A stretch of 21,841 nucleotides of DNA from VBAS01 sp964581455 (GTDB lineage: Bacteria > Bacteroidota > Bacteroidia > Chitinophagales > Chitinophagaceae). This document shows positions 14,147 through 21,841 of this stretch, one piece after another. Every line of letters starts with the position of its first letter. Within the stretch, counting starts at the first letter, position 1. The position numbers and the translations under genes were made by a program. A model generated the notes under the pieces. That model saw nothing but the letters and a program-made list of their open reading frames with translations, did not search any database and had not been told where the DNA came from. The stretch lies in assembly GCA_964581455.1 (NCBI GenBank), contig CAZOOT010000048.1:1-21841 (forward strand), in the 5' to 3' direction.

Positions 14147-14286
14147 TTTTTATACATCATCATTACTATTTGAGTTTGTTTAAAATTAAAATGAAATCTT
14201 CTCCTCTCAGGTTTTGTGTGAATGCTATTCTCCCCCGTTGGGGGAGTTAGAGGGGGCTGAACCTATGAAAGAAGGCCGGATATGTT
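14114..14286 (+). repeat. 20-bp direct repeats flanking a 133-bp segment at the trmD 3' end
   Basis: An identical 20-mer (starting GAAAGAAGGCC) occurs at 14114-14133, inside the trmD C-terminal codons, and at 14267-14286. The 133 bp between them include the palindrome CTCCCCC-GTT-GGGGGAG (14230-14246) followed by a G-rich GAGGGGGCT. That resembles the short C/G-run repeats scattered in Bacteroidota genomes. The repeat could mark an inserted element with target duplication or a tandem duplication of the trmD tail. The rest of the gap to 14419 has no supportable gene. Confidence 0.6.
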
Positions 14287-14419
14287 TACAGATATTTCAG
14301 ATTAACCTGTTTCAATAATTTTCCGCCACTCATCAGCCTTTTCAATTACTTTGTCTTTTTTTAATCATTTTAAATAAATCCTTTTAGCATCTTGAGCTTT
14401 AATTTCAGAACCCAACAGC

Positions 14420-16645
14420 ATGAAATCAATCACCCTCATACTGATCTTTATCTTTTTTGTATTTCATTCCTCTGCCCAACAGATAAATAATGCCAATTAC
14501 CAGCAGGATTATCAGCTTCATATTGTAAAAGCCATTGATGTTATAAAAATTGATGGCAAACTGAATGAAGCCTCCTGGCAACAAGCACATACCATTAAAA
14601 ATTTCTGGCAAAAATTTCCGGTGGATACCGGCAGGGCTCAACGGCAAACCGTTGTAAGAACAACCTATGATGGAAACTTTATTTATTTCGGCATTACCTG
14701 TTACGATACCAGTTATTACGTGATACAAACCCTGAAAAGAGATGTGGATCCGGGTGGCAGTGATGGGGTCGGCATTATCATTGACCCGGTGAATGAAAAA
14801 AACAATGGATTTTTATTTACAGTGAACCCTTATAATGTACAGGCAGAGGATTTGCTAAGTGCTGGTGGCGGAGATAATAACATTAGTTTCAGTTGGGATA
14901 ATAAATGGTTTTCACAAACAACAAGGCTTAAAGACCGGTGGATTGTTGAAATGGCTATACCTTATAAAACGCTGCGCTACGAGGCCGGTAAAACAACCTG
15001 GGGTATTAATTTCATCCGCTCCGACCGGAAGAATAATGAATACAGCACCTGGACAAAAGTTCCGATCAATCTGCAATTTTATGATTTTGGTTATACCGGC
15101 GCATTAATATGGGATGCTCCGCCGCCGCCGCCCGGAAGAAATATTTCAGTCATTCCTTATCTCACCGGAGCTGTGACAGCCAACCCTGAAGACGGAGAAA
15201 AAACAGATGGAGAGTTAAACCAGGGATTTGATGCCAAGATTGCCCTTTCATCAAAACTAAATCTTGATCTTACTGTGAACCCGGATTTTTCACAAGTGGA
15301 AGTGGACAGGCAGGTTACCAATCTTACAAGGTTCAATATATTTTTTCCTGAACGCAGAACTTTCTTTATTGAAAACGCTGATCTTTTTTCTCAATATGGC
15401 ATCCCGCCTATCCGTCCCTTTTATTCCAGAACAATTGGCCTTGATAAAGATGGTAACCGCATCCCTATTTATGCAGGTATCCGATTGACCGGAAACCTGG
15501 ATAATAAAACCCGCATCGGCATTTTAAGTATGCAAACGGGCAAGCAGGGAGATTTTGCCGCACAGAATTATAGTGCTGTTTCTATTACAAGAAGAATGTT
15601 GAAGCGATCCATCATTAAAGCTTATTACTTCGGAAGAGAAGCTTTTATGAGTGAACAAAAGAAAAAAGATAATCCACTTGACCGTTATGGAAGAAATGCA
15701 GGACTTGAACTGGGATATACCAGTAACAAAGGAGATATACAGACATGGTATAGTTTTCACCAAAGCTGGAAATATGGCATCAATAAAGATGATCATTATC
15801 TGAATGGTGGCTTTGCCTACTCCGGCAGAAAGTTATCCGCCGTTATTAATTATGATGGCGTAGGTACCAATTATTATACGGATATGGGATTTGTGCAACG
15901 GATAGAAAACTATGATGCTGCATTGGATACCAGCATCAGGTTAGGTTTCAGAAGCATTTACTCCAATCTTAGTTTTACGATGTTTCCTAAAAAAGGTAAA
16001 TTCAATTCGCAAAAAATTAATGCGGTTAATTTTTTTGTATGGAATCCTGACGGCAGTTTTAATGAAAGAAGCAGTGAATTCTCATACCTGTTTAGTTTTA
16101 AAAATACAGCAGAATTAAAATTGGGTTTAACCAACCAGGATGTAAGGCTGCTGTATCCAACTTCATTTACAGATTATGAGCCTATACCAAAAGGCACATA
16201 CCGTTTCAGCAATTACAGTGCAAAATACCAGTCGGACAAGCGGACAAAATTTAATTTCGGCGCCGGTATAAGGGCTGGTGATTTTTATAATGGAACTATT
16301 CAGCAATACACCCTGGAATTGAATTACCGTGCACAACCCTGGGGAAATTTCGGCGTGGCATTTGAACAGAATGATTTAGACTTCCCTGGTATTTATGGAA
16401 AATCATCTTTATTCCTGGTAGCGCCGCGGATTGAAATCAATTTCAGCAACAGCTTATTCTGGACAACCTTTATACAATACAATACCCAGCAGAACAATTT
16501 CAATATTAACAGCCGTTTTCAATGGCGGTATAAACCCATGAGTGATATTTTTCTTGTTTATACTGATAATTATTTTGTTGACCCTACATTTAAAAACAGG
16601 AACCGGGCTGTTGTGTTTAAAATGAATTACTGGTTGAATCTGTAA
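14420..16645 (+). CDS. DUF5916 / CBM9-like outer-membrane protein
   Basis: A 741-residue secreted protein. A Sec signal (about 1-19, ending HSSAQ) precedes a beta-sandwich of the family 9 carbohydrate-binding type (about 30-225) with IDGKLNEASW, IYFGITCYD and the GDNNISFSWDNKW region. The remainder is a DUF5916 beta-barrel-like domain with NPDFSQVEVDRQVTNLTRF followed by FFPERRTFFIEN and alternating aromatic strands. It ends in a barrel-type terminus VFKMNYWLNL. Such proteins are common in Bacteroidota; their substrates are mostly unknown, and I infer only an outer-membrane location. It stands alone, with no TonB receptor or SusD partner beside it. Confidence 0.85.
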   Translation: MKSITLILIFIFFVFHSSAQQINNANYQQDYQLHIVKAIDVIKIDGKLNEASWQQAHTIKNFWQKFPVDTGRAQRQTVVRTTYDGNFIYFGITCYDTSYYVIQTLKRDVDPGGSDGVGIIIDPVNEKNNGFLFTVNPYNVQAEDLLSAGGGDNNISFSWDNKWFSQTTRLKDRWIVEMAIPYKTLRYEAGKTTWGINFIRSDRKNNEYSTWTKVPINLQFYDFGYTGALIWDAPPPPPGRNISVIPYLTGAVTANPEDGEKTDGELNQGFDAKIALSSKLNLDLTVNPDFSQVEVDRQVTNLTRFNIFFPERRTFFIENADLFSQYGIPPIRPFYSRTIGLDKDGNRIPIYAGIRLTGNLDNKTRIGILSMQTGKQGDFAAQNYSAVSITRRMLKRSIIKAYYFGREAFMSEQKKKDNPLDRYGRNAGLELGYTSNKGDIQTWYSFHQSWKYGINKDDHYLNGGFAYSGRKLSAVINYDGVGTNYYTDMGFVQRIENYDAALDTSIRLGFRSIYSNLSFTMFPKKGKFNSQKINAVNFFVWNPDGSFNERSSEFSYLFSFKNTAELKLGLTNQDVRLLYPTSFTDYEPIPKGTYRFSNYSAKYQSDKRTKFNFGAGIRAGDFYNGTIQQYTLELNYRAQPWGNFGVAFEQNDLDFPGIYGKSSLFLVAPRIEINFSNSLFWTTFIQYNTQQNNFNINSRFQWRYKPMSDIFLVYTDNYFVDPTFKNRNRAVVFKMNYWLNL

Positions 16646-16659
16646 GTCTTTCTTTAAAT

Positions 16660-16689
16660 ACCCAAAGGCCGTTGTACCGACCTTTGGGT
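16660..16689. terminator. Bidirectional terminator between convergent genes
   Basis: A 9-bp stem ACCCAAAGG (16660-16668) pairs with CCTTTGGGT (16681-16689) around a 12-nt loop. It lies between the DUF5916 gene (stop at 16645) and the minus-strand lipoprotein gene (stop at 16734), so it can end both. The T tracts are weak on both sides. Confidence 0.65.
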
Positions 16690-16733
16690 TGTCTAAACTT
16701 ATGGATAACGATTGCTAATGGTGACAGAATGTT

Positions 16734-17492
16734 TTACAATTTGGTAAGTGTTATGGAAAATGGCAAATGATAATAGCCATAAAGAGTTTCTCCGTTTCGC
16801 AAAGCTGCTACATCAGAATTGGAGCTGATCGCACAATTACCTGGTACCATTGTCCATTGCGTTTCTGAATTACGCGTAATTACTGCAAAGGAAGTCGGGC
16901 TCCCGGCTACATCGTCATAATTCCTGTGAAAATTTACACCCCAGGCCGGAGCCGGTTCTGTCTTTGTGCTATAAGCTGTGCCACCGTGTAATGTTATACA
17001 TTGAGAAGATCCCACTGTCATTGTCTGAATGGGTGTTGCCGGTATTAAAGATGAACCAATTGTTACTAACCGATCTCCAATATCCAGGTTTGGGTCTCCG
17101 GATATAGGGGGATTATTTACGGGATAGCCCTCCAATGGAGAATCAAAGTTGAATTTAATATACCGGGTCAGGGGAGTTGTTTGATTAGGTCTGGATTGAA
17201 GCCGGGTATTAAACTGAAAATTTCCAGCATTATCAAATTGTGCTCTGATATTACCAACGCCATCTAAGTAGTCACCCCCTCCATCGCTGGTAATTTTATT
17301 ACCAGCATCATCGCTGATTGTTACTCTCAGATAAGTAGTTGGCGGTGTGTTGGGATTGCCGCCTCCTTTAGCAGTAGCAAATTCTTCTACAATAGGAGAT
17401 CCCAGACTTAAAGTTTCCTTTTTACAGGAAGTGAATATCTGGCTTAATAATAAAATATTAATTAAAGCAAGAAGAAGTGTAGATTGTTTCAT
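16734..17492 (-). CDS. Hypothetical lipoprotein, Bacteroidota type
   Basis: A 252-residue secreted lipoprotein: signal peptide with lipobox IFTSC (C23), followed by CKKE and a Gly/Pro/Asn-rich linker (42-53). The rest looks like an all-beta extracytoplasmic domain with YLRVTISDDAGN and a late NGETLYGYYHLPFSITLT segment. I do not recognise a family, and no catalytic or metal motif is evident. Only four cysteines or fewer are present outside the lipobox. It stands alone, convergent with the DUF5916 gene, and its promoter is not clear. Confidence 0.7.
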   Translation of the reverse strand: MKQSTLLLALINILLLSQIFTSCKKETLSLGSPIVEEFATAKGGGNPNTPPTTYLRVTISDDAGNKITSDGGGDYLDGVGNIRAQFDNAGNFQFNTRLQSRPNQTTPLTRYIKFNFDSPLEGYPVNNPPISGDPNLDIGDRLVTIGSSLIPATPIQTMTVGSSQCITLHGGTAYSTKTEPAPAWGVNFHRNYDDVAGSPTSFAVITRNSETQWTMVPGNCAISSNSDVAALRNGETLYGYYHLPFSITLTKL

Positions 17493-17901
17493 ATTAAATT
17501 ATTTTAAGGTTAAAAATTTTATTGTCTAAAAATATTCCTGGAATTCCATGCATTCAATACAGGTTTACCATCTGTACGAATGGCTTTATTAAGTGTGCAG
17601 TTCAGAAAACAAGCGTATAGAACGGAGGATTGACGGAAAAGGTCAATTGTTTAATCTGTTGATTCCCTTAATAAACAGAAACCAGCAGTTATTACTAAAA
17701 CAAATACAGATAATAAATGTCTTTAGACAACAATAAAATATCTGGTTAATTTACTAACTTAATAGAGCCATCTCACCGGGAAAATGTGTTAACGGGTTGT
17801 GAGAGCAGTAAAACGATCATAATCCCAGCTCTATTTACCAAAAATCTGATTTCATTTGATAAACTCTATTTCTCTTATTATCTGATTTAAATTTTTCTTT
17901 T
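17493..17901. other. Gene-free gap with nested inverted repeats
   Basis: This 409-nt AT-rich gap separates two divergent genes, and I find no coding frame of note in it. At 17761-17835 AATAGAGC pairs with GCTCTATT. Inside it TCTCAC (17771-17776) pairs with GTGAGA (17799-17804), giving a branched structure. AGAGC at 17802-17806 could compete for the same right arm. The block ends 66 nt before the kinase GTG and might be a leader RNA structure or operator. Confidence 0.4.
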
Positions 17902-19977
17902 GTGAAAAACATTGTTGGTTGCTTATTGATTTTGCCAATTGTAACAATTTCTCAATATGTAAAATCACAAAATCAACTGTCTTCTGCTTATTTTGACTCC
18001 TTGTTATATATTTTTCAAACATCTAAAGATGACAGTGTAAAAGGGCTGTTTGCATTGAACATTACACAAGTCAAAATGGAAAATGCACAAAACAGCGGCA
18101 ATTGGGACGATGCTATTGAATGGGCAAAAAAAGGACTTCATCATTCTATAAAAAGTAATTTCAGATTTGGTATCCGCAGATGTAATTGGCAACTGGGAAG
18201 AAACTGGATGTTAAAAGGGGATTATCCGAAAGCAGTCTTGTATTTCACAGGAATGCTGAATGCTGCGATTCAAGAAGATATTCCAAAACCAATTGAAACA
18301 GCTTATTACTGGATTGGGAATTGTTATATGCTTTTGGGCAATTACAATGAAGCATTGAAAAATCTTCAGGCAGGACTAAATATCTGTATTAAACGTTCTG
18401 CAGAAATATTCGATTTCGAATCGGATCGGACAAGATTAATTTTAAAAATAGGTGACTCTCATTTAAAATCAAAAGATTATTCAAAAGCTTTAGAATGTTA
18501 TAAAAAATTGCTTGATGAAAGGCAAGCAGATAATACAGGTGAAATGTATGCTAAGCTTGCATTAGCGCAAATAGGGATGAAAAACTATGATGATGCTAAG
18601 AAAAGTTTACAAACAGCTATTAAGCGTTTACCAAATCTGCTTGATCGCAAAGTCGAAGTTGAATTAAAAGGAATCCTTGGAAGTTTCTTATTGCAAATAG
18701 GAGAAGCATATTGTAAACTGGGTCAAATACAAGAGCATTCCGAAAGAAAAAACACTTATAATGAAGCCATAAATTACCTATCTAAAAGTTTAGATCTTCT
18801 TAAGGATGGCACCGCTGGTCAAGAGGCCCTGATTGACGCCTATGCCCTTTTGAAAGAAGCCTGTGAAGATATTAATGATTATCAGAAAGCATTGTACTAT
18901 TCCAATCTTTACAATCACCTGAAAGATTCTATTTACAATAAAACAACCTACTTAAAACTTGCCGACCAGCAAATAAAATTTGAAACAGAAAAAGCAGCGG
19001 CTATCTTAAAGTCAGAACAGGAAAAAGAAAGAATAGAACAGGATGCACTCAGAGATAAAATGCTGGCAGATCAAAAGCTGGTTGATCAAAAAATAATAGA
19101 TGAGGAAAAACTGAATAAAGAAAAATCCATCGCAGAAGAAAAATTAAGATCGGCCAACCTGATTGCCTCCGAAAAAGCCAAACAGGAAAAACTGCGAGCA
19201 CAAAAACAACAAACAAATAACTTGTTACTCATGGGACTTATTCTGGTAGTTGTGACATCCGTATTTCTTATGTTATATCTACGACAAAGACATCAAAAGA
19301 AAAGAGCAGTTGAAAAAGCTGAATCCATTCATAAAATGGCAGAACTTGAACTACAAAGTCTGCGGGCACAGTTGAATCCTCATTTCATGTTCAATTCACT
19401 GAACTCATTGCAGCGATTGATCCTGATGGAGGAAAGTGACAAATCACAATCCTACCTTTCCCGTTTTTCCAAAATGCTGCGCATGCTGCTGGAAAATGCT
19501 GATAAACCTTTTATTCCGCTTCAGAGAGAAATTGATTTTCTCCAGTTGTATCTGGGATTGGAAAAACTTCGGGTGCCGGACCTTCAGTATTCCATTTCTA
19601 CAGATCCTTCGTTGAACACCGAACAAACTCTTATTCCCAATATGATCCTGCAGCCTTATGTGGAAAATGCCATCTGGCACGGGTTATCACACAAAGAAAA
19701 TGACAAACAGGTGCAGGTACGTATTTACCGTGAAATCGGATCACTGAATTGCGAAGTGGAAGACAATGGTGTAGGTAGAAAAAAAGCAGAAGAACTGAAA
19801 AGTCTTTTTCGTAAACAACACCAGTCAAAAGGAATGGAACTGTTGACCAAGCGGTTTAAATTACTGAACGAAGAATTTGGTTCTTCCATCCAGGCTACTG
19901 TCACCGATAAGAAAAAAGATGAAGAAGACAGCGGCACACTTGTCACCATAAAAATACCGGTAATGCAAACTGACTGA
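17902..19977 (+). CDS. TPR-containing LytS-type sensor histidine kinase
   Basis: A 691-residue sensor with a GTG start. A Sec signal (about 1-22) leads to a periplasmic array of TPR-like helical pairs (about 60-345), such as GDYPKAVLYF and GNYNEALKNL. A Lys/Glu-rich coiled coil spans 355-437 and a single membrane helix 439-460. The cytoplasmic His_kinase domain carries the phospho-accepting H494 in LNPHFMFNSLNSL, and the ATPase domain has N589 in PYVENAIWHGL and DNGVG at 621-625. The ligand is unknown. Its stop overlaps the response regulator start by one base (TGATG), so the two form a pair. Confidence 0.93.
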   Translation: MKNIVGCLLILPIVTISQYVKSQNQLSSAYFDSLLYIFQTSKDDSVKGLFALNITQVKMENAQNSGNWDDAIEWAKKGLHHSIKSNFRFGIRRCNWQLGRNWMLKGDYPKAVLYFTGMLNAAIQEDIPKPIETAYYWIGNCYMLLGNYNEALKNLQAGLNICIKRSAEIFDFESDRTRLILKIGDSHLKSKDYSKALECYKKLLDERQADNTGEMYAKLALAQIGMKNYDDAKKSLQTAIKRLPNLLDRKVEVELKGILGSFLLQIGEAYCKLGQIQEHSERKNTYNEAINYLSKSLDLLKDGTAGQEALIDAYALLKEACEDINDYQKALYYSNLYNHLKDSIYNKTTYLKLADQQIKFETEKAAAILKSEQEKERIEQDALRDKMLADQKLVDQKIIDEEKLNKEKSIAEEKLRSANLIASEKAKQEKLRAQKQQTNNLLLMGLILVVVTSVFLMLYLRQRHQKKRAVEKAESIHKMAELELQSLRAQLNPHFMFNSLNSLQRLILMEESDKSQSYLSRFSKMLRMLLENADKPFIPLQREIDFLQLYLGLEKLRVPDLQYSISTDPSLNTEQTLIPNMILQPYVENAIWHGLSHKENDKQVQVRIYREIGSLNCEVEDNGVGRKKAEELKSLFRKQHQSKGMELLTKRFKLLNEEFGSSIQATVTDKKKDEEDSGTLVTIKIPVMQTD

Positions 19978-20759
19978 TGCGCAATGAAACAATGATACGA
20001 ACCATCATTATTGACGACGAGCCATGGGCCATTGATGTGCTCACCATGTTGTTGAAAAAAAAATGCAGTCATGATGTGCAGGTAGTAGCCACCAGCAACT
20101 CTCCTTCACTTGGCAAATCACTAATTGAAAAACATAATCCTGATCTTGTTTTCCTGGATATTGAAATGCCCGGTATGACAGGAATTGATATTGTACATTC
20201 TTTTAAGAACCCTTCCTTCAGGGTTGTTTTTATTACTGCATATGATGCTTATGCAGTAGAAGCTTTCCGGTTGAGTGCTCTGGATTATTTATTAAAACCT
20301 GTAGAAGCCAATGACATTATAAGAGTGATTGAAAAGATCAAGCGGGATATCGCCAAAAATGAAAACCTTTTAAGCTCACGATTGGATACGCTGGAAAAGA
20401 TTATGCAGCAAAGTAACCACACATCTGAATCAAAGATCGGAATTGCAATGTCGGATAAAATAATTTTTATAACCATTAACACAATTATATACTGCCAGGC
20501 AGAAGGTCCTTATACACACTTGTATATGGAAGATGGGAAAAAGATAGTAGCATCCAAAACACTTGGCGAATTTGAACATCAGCTGGCAGTTCACCATTTT
20601 TTCCGGATTCATCATTCCTTTCTGATCAACCTGAAAAAGATAAAGGAGTATCAGCGTTCCAATGGCGGTTATGTGGTGATGGATAATAATGAAAAGCTGG
20701 AGGTATCACATCGTAAACGCAATGATTTTCTTTCTGCTATTAATGATTCTGTTGTTTGA
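19977..20759 (+). CDS. LytTR-family response regulator
   Basis: A 260-residue partner of the kinase just upstream. The receiver domain (about 7-125) has acidic D13-D14, phospho-accepting D61 (VFLDIEMPG), T87 and K107 (LLKPVE). A LytTR DNA-binding domain follows (about 155-255) with YCQAEGPYTHLYMEDG and FFRIHHSFLINL. The start overlaps the kinase stop (TGATG). A second ATG 15 nt later (MIRTIIIDDEP) is an equally plausible start. LytTR proteins usually bind paired direct repeats near promoters, and I see none assigned here. The targets are unknown, though the divergent lipoprotein or nearby secreted proteins are possible. Confidence 0.94.
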   Translation: MRNETMIRTIIIDDEPWAIDVLTMLLKKKCSHDVQVVATSNSPSLGKSLIEKHNPDLVFLDIEMPGMTGIDIVHSFKNPSFRVVFITAYDAYAVEAFRLSALDYLLKPVEANDIIRVIEKIKRDIAKNENLLSSRLDTLEKIMQQSNHTSESKIGIAMSDKIIFITINTIIYCQAEGPYTHLYMEDGKKIVASKTLGEFEHQLAVHHFFRIHHSFLINLKKIKEYQRSNGGYVVMDNNEKLEVSHRKRNDFLSAINDSVV

Positions 20760-20775
20760 AGTATTGATAATTAAA

Positions 20776-20805
20776 AAAGCCATTCCAAATTCATGGAACG
20801 GCTTT
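20776..20805. terminator. Bidirectional terminator between the response regulator and DUF4331 genes
   Basis: AAAGCC-A-TTCC pairs with GGAA-C-GGCTTT (20776-20786 with 20795-20805, one mismatch) around an 8-nt loop. On the minus strand a run of six T follows, so it is strong for the minus-strand gene ending at 20824 and fair for the plus strand. Confidence 0.75.
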
Positions 20806-20823
20806 CAATTTTCAGGCTAAGAT

Positions 20824-21372
20824 TTAATGTGGACTTGCCATATAGGGGAATGAACTAAGAAAAGGTTTATCATTTGCATTCACATGATCACTGGTCAGGC
20901 CCGGATTAGATCCACCGGTGGCTCCACCAAAGATCAGCGTAAGCTCTACATCAATGACATCGTCATTCAATGCCCTGCCGGTTAAAACATTTACGCCGTC
21001 ATAAAAACTGGTGACACCGGTAGTGCTTGCATTCAGCACATCCGTTACCAATACACCTGCAAATTGACTGGCATTCAAACCAAGAATATTAGATGAATAT
21101 CCAAATGCATTCAGCTTATTGACGAAGTCAGTAAAAAATGCTGCATTCATTGCGGAAGGTGTAGTTGTGTTGAATTCATTTTTTCTTGCAGAACCAACAA
21201 ATACGGTATTGATGGCAGGTCTTGCCATCTGGTCGCCCTGCTCATATACTTCCAGTTGGGGAGGATTGCCTCCGGCTTTATATGCAATGGCAAGGTCATT
21301 GTTTATGTTTTTCTGGCAGGCAGCCATCAGCACTACGGTTGCCACAAAACTGAATTGAAATAATTTTTTCAT
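20824..21372 (-). CDS. DUF4331 C-terminal-half lipoprotein
   Basis: A 182-residue lipoprotein (lipobox MAAC, C19). It carries the segments typical of the end of DUF4331 proteins: RPAINTVF, GRALNDDVIDVELTLIFGG, GLTSDHVNANDKPF and the terminal FPYMASPH. The N-terminal half of the family is missing from this chain but is found in the gene immediately upstream (21396 to the edge). The two chains may fold or associate together in the envelope (inference). The function of DUF4331 is not known. The gap to the upstream gene is 23 nt, so they form an operon. Confidence 0.85.
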   Translation of the reverse strand: MKKLFQFSFVATVVLMAACQKNINNDLAIAYKAGGNPPQLEVYEQGDQMARPAINTVFVGSARKNEFNTTTPSAMNAAFFTDFVNKLNAFGYSSNILGLNASQFAGVLVTDVLNASTTGVTSFYDGVNVLTGRALNDDVIDVELTLIFGGATGGSNPGLTSDHVNANDKPFLSSFPYMASPH

Positions 21373-21395
21373 GTTGTTGTTTTTGATTTTAATAA

Positions 21396-21841
21396 TTAGT
21401 TAGCGATCATGCCGGTTTTCTTTTTCGATTCGGCCCATACATTGATGGTGCCGCTTCCGCCCAACATGGATTTGGGAACTTCCACTACAATGCCCAATAC
21501 ATTGGTGCCGGCAAATGTATCTGTACCGGGGTTATTGAATGAGGTTGCTGTTCCGGCTATGACCTGCTGAAAAGCGCCAAGGTCAAAAAAGAAAGGATCA
21601 TCTCTTGGGCCGGCAAATACTTTTACTCCTTTTTGTTCTGAAACAATTGCAGCTTGGCCATAAGGAGTAATATCTACCTGTGCAGTAAAATCACTGATAT
21701 TTAAATAGCTGGTAGTACCTGTGGTTTTGGGTGCTACGGGCCCGTACACTTTCATTTTACCATTTTTGGCAATACATTGAATAACGAGATCCTCTACATT
21801 ATCTCCATTGTTATCAATGTTGAATTCGATCATGGTATTCT
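21396..21841 (-). CDS. DUF4331 N-terminal-half protein, partial (cut by right edge)
   Basis: A minus-strand frame runs from its stop at 21396 to the right edge and stays open, so the N-terminus is missing. The ATG at 21833 is only an internal methionine (NTMIEFNID). It shows the DUF4331 hallmarks VFAGPRDDPFFFDLGAF and DTFAGTNVLGIVVEVPKS, and stops just after INVWAES, where the full-length family would continue. The continuation is found in the next gene as a separate lipoprotein. Expected cellular place is the envelope (inference). Confidence 0.85.
   Translation of the reverse strand, partial: NTMIEFNIDNNGDNVEDLVIQCIAKNGKMKVYGPVAPKTTGTTSYLNISDFTAQVDITPYGQAAIVSEQKGVKVFAGPRDDPFFFDLGAFQQVIAGTATSFNNPGTDTFAGTNVLGIVVEVPKSMLGGSGTINVWAESKKKTGMIAN

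Noticed and set aside
14190..14249. Small plus-strand ORF of 19 codons
   Set aside because: It is short and runs straight through the C/G-run palindrome, so it is best read as part of the repeat element.
17493..17901. Hidden gene in the gap before the sensor kinase
   Set aside because: Only very short frames with many stops are present on the strands I read; there is no coding signal or RNA gene that I recognise.

Overview
The window reads as chromosomal DNA of a Bacteroidota member, most likely of the Chitinophagaceae or a nearby family (inference). The reasons are AT-rich coding sequence, promoter -7 boxes of the Bacteroidota form TAnnTTTG, weak Shine-Dalgarno sequences, a Sec/lipoprotein-type (clade II) N2O reductase, a LytS/LytTR two-component pair and DUF4331 and DUF5916 proteins. 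I see no tRNA, rRNA, CRISPR array or insertion sequence.

Region 1 (1-9739) is a nitrous oxide respiration and nitrosative-stress island. On the minus strand lie the start of a membrane protein cut by the left edge, a di-iron RIC/ScdA repair protein and an Rrf2-family regulator with three C-terminal cysteines. Divergent from these run a lipoprotein cytochrome c, lipoprotein NosZ, a strong hairpin terminator, a fasciclin lipoprotein, a membrane-domain/NosL fusion, NosD, NosF, NosY and a second RIC protein. NosR and NosX are absent, as is usual for clade II clusters.

Region 2 (9844-13438) is a B-type (ba3-like) heme-copper oxidase operon. It holds a 41-residue subunit IIa, the CuA subunit II, subunit I, a Sco copper chaperone and a membrane-anchored cytochrome c, and ends at a perfect 11-bp hairpin terminator.

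Region 3 (13454-21841) is ordinary chromosome. It has trmD, a short repeat-bearing gap, a DUF5916/CBM9-like outer-membrane protein, an unknown lipoprotein, a TPR-LytS histidine kinase with its LytTR regulator, and two genes that appear to carry the two halves of a DUF4331 protein.

The most striking observation is regulatory. Four promoters (rrf2, cytochrome c/nosZ, ric1 and the oxidase operon) carry a Crp/Fnr-like TGA-N6-TCA box. It is centred 36.5 nt (35.5 nt for ric1) upstream of the last G of a TAnnTTTG -7 box, which is class II activator geometry. A near-perfect 21-bp palindrome also overlaps the rrf2 -7 box and looks like an Rrf2 autoregulatory operator. Together these suggest one low-oxygen/NO regulon that turns on a high-affinity oxidase, N2O respiration and Fe-S/NO damage repair.
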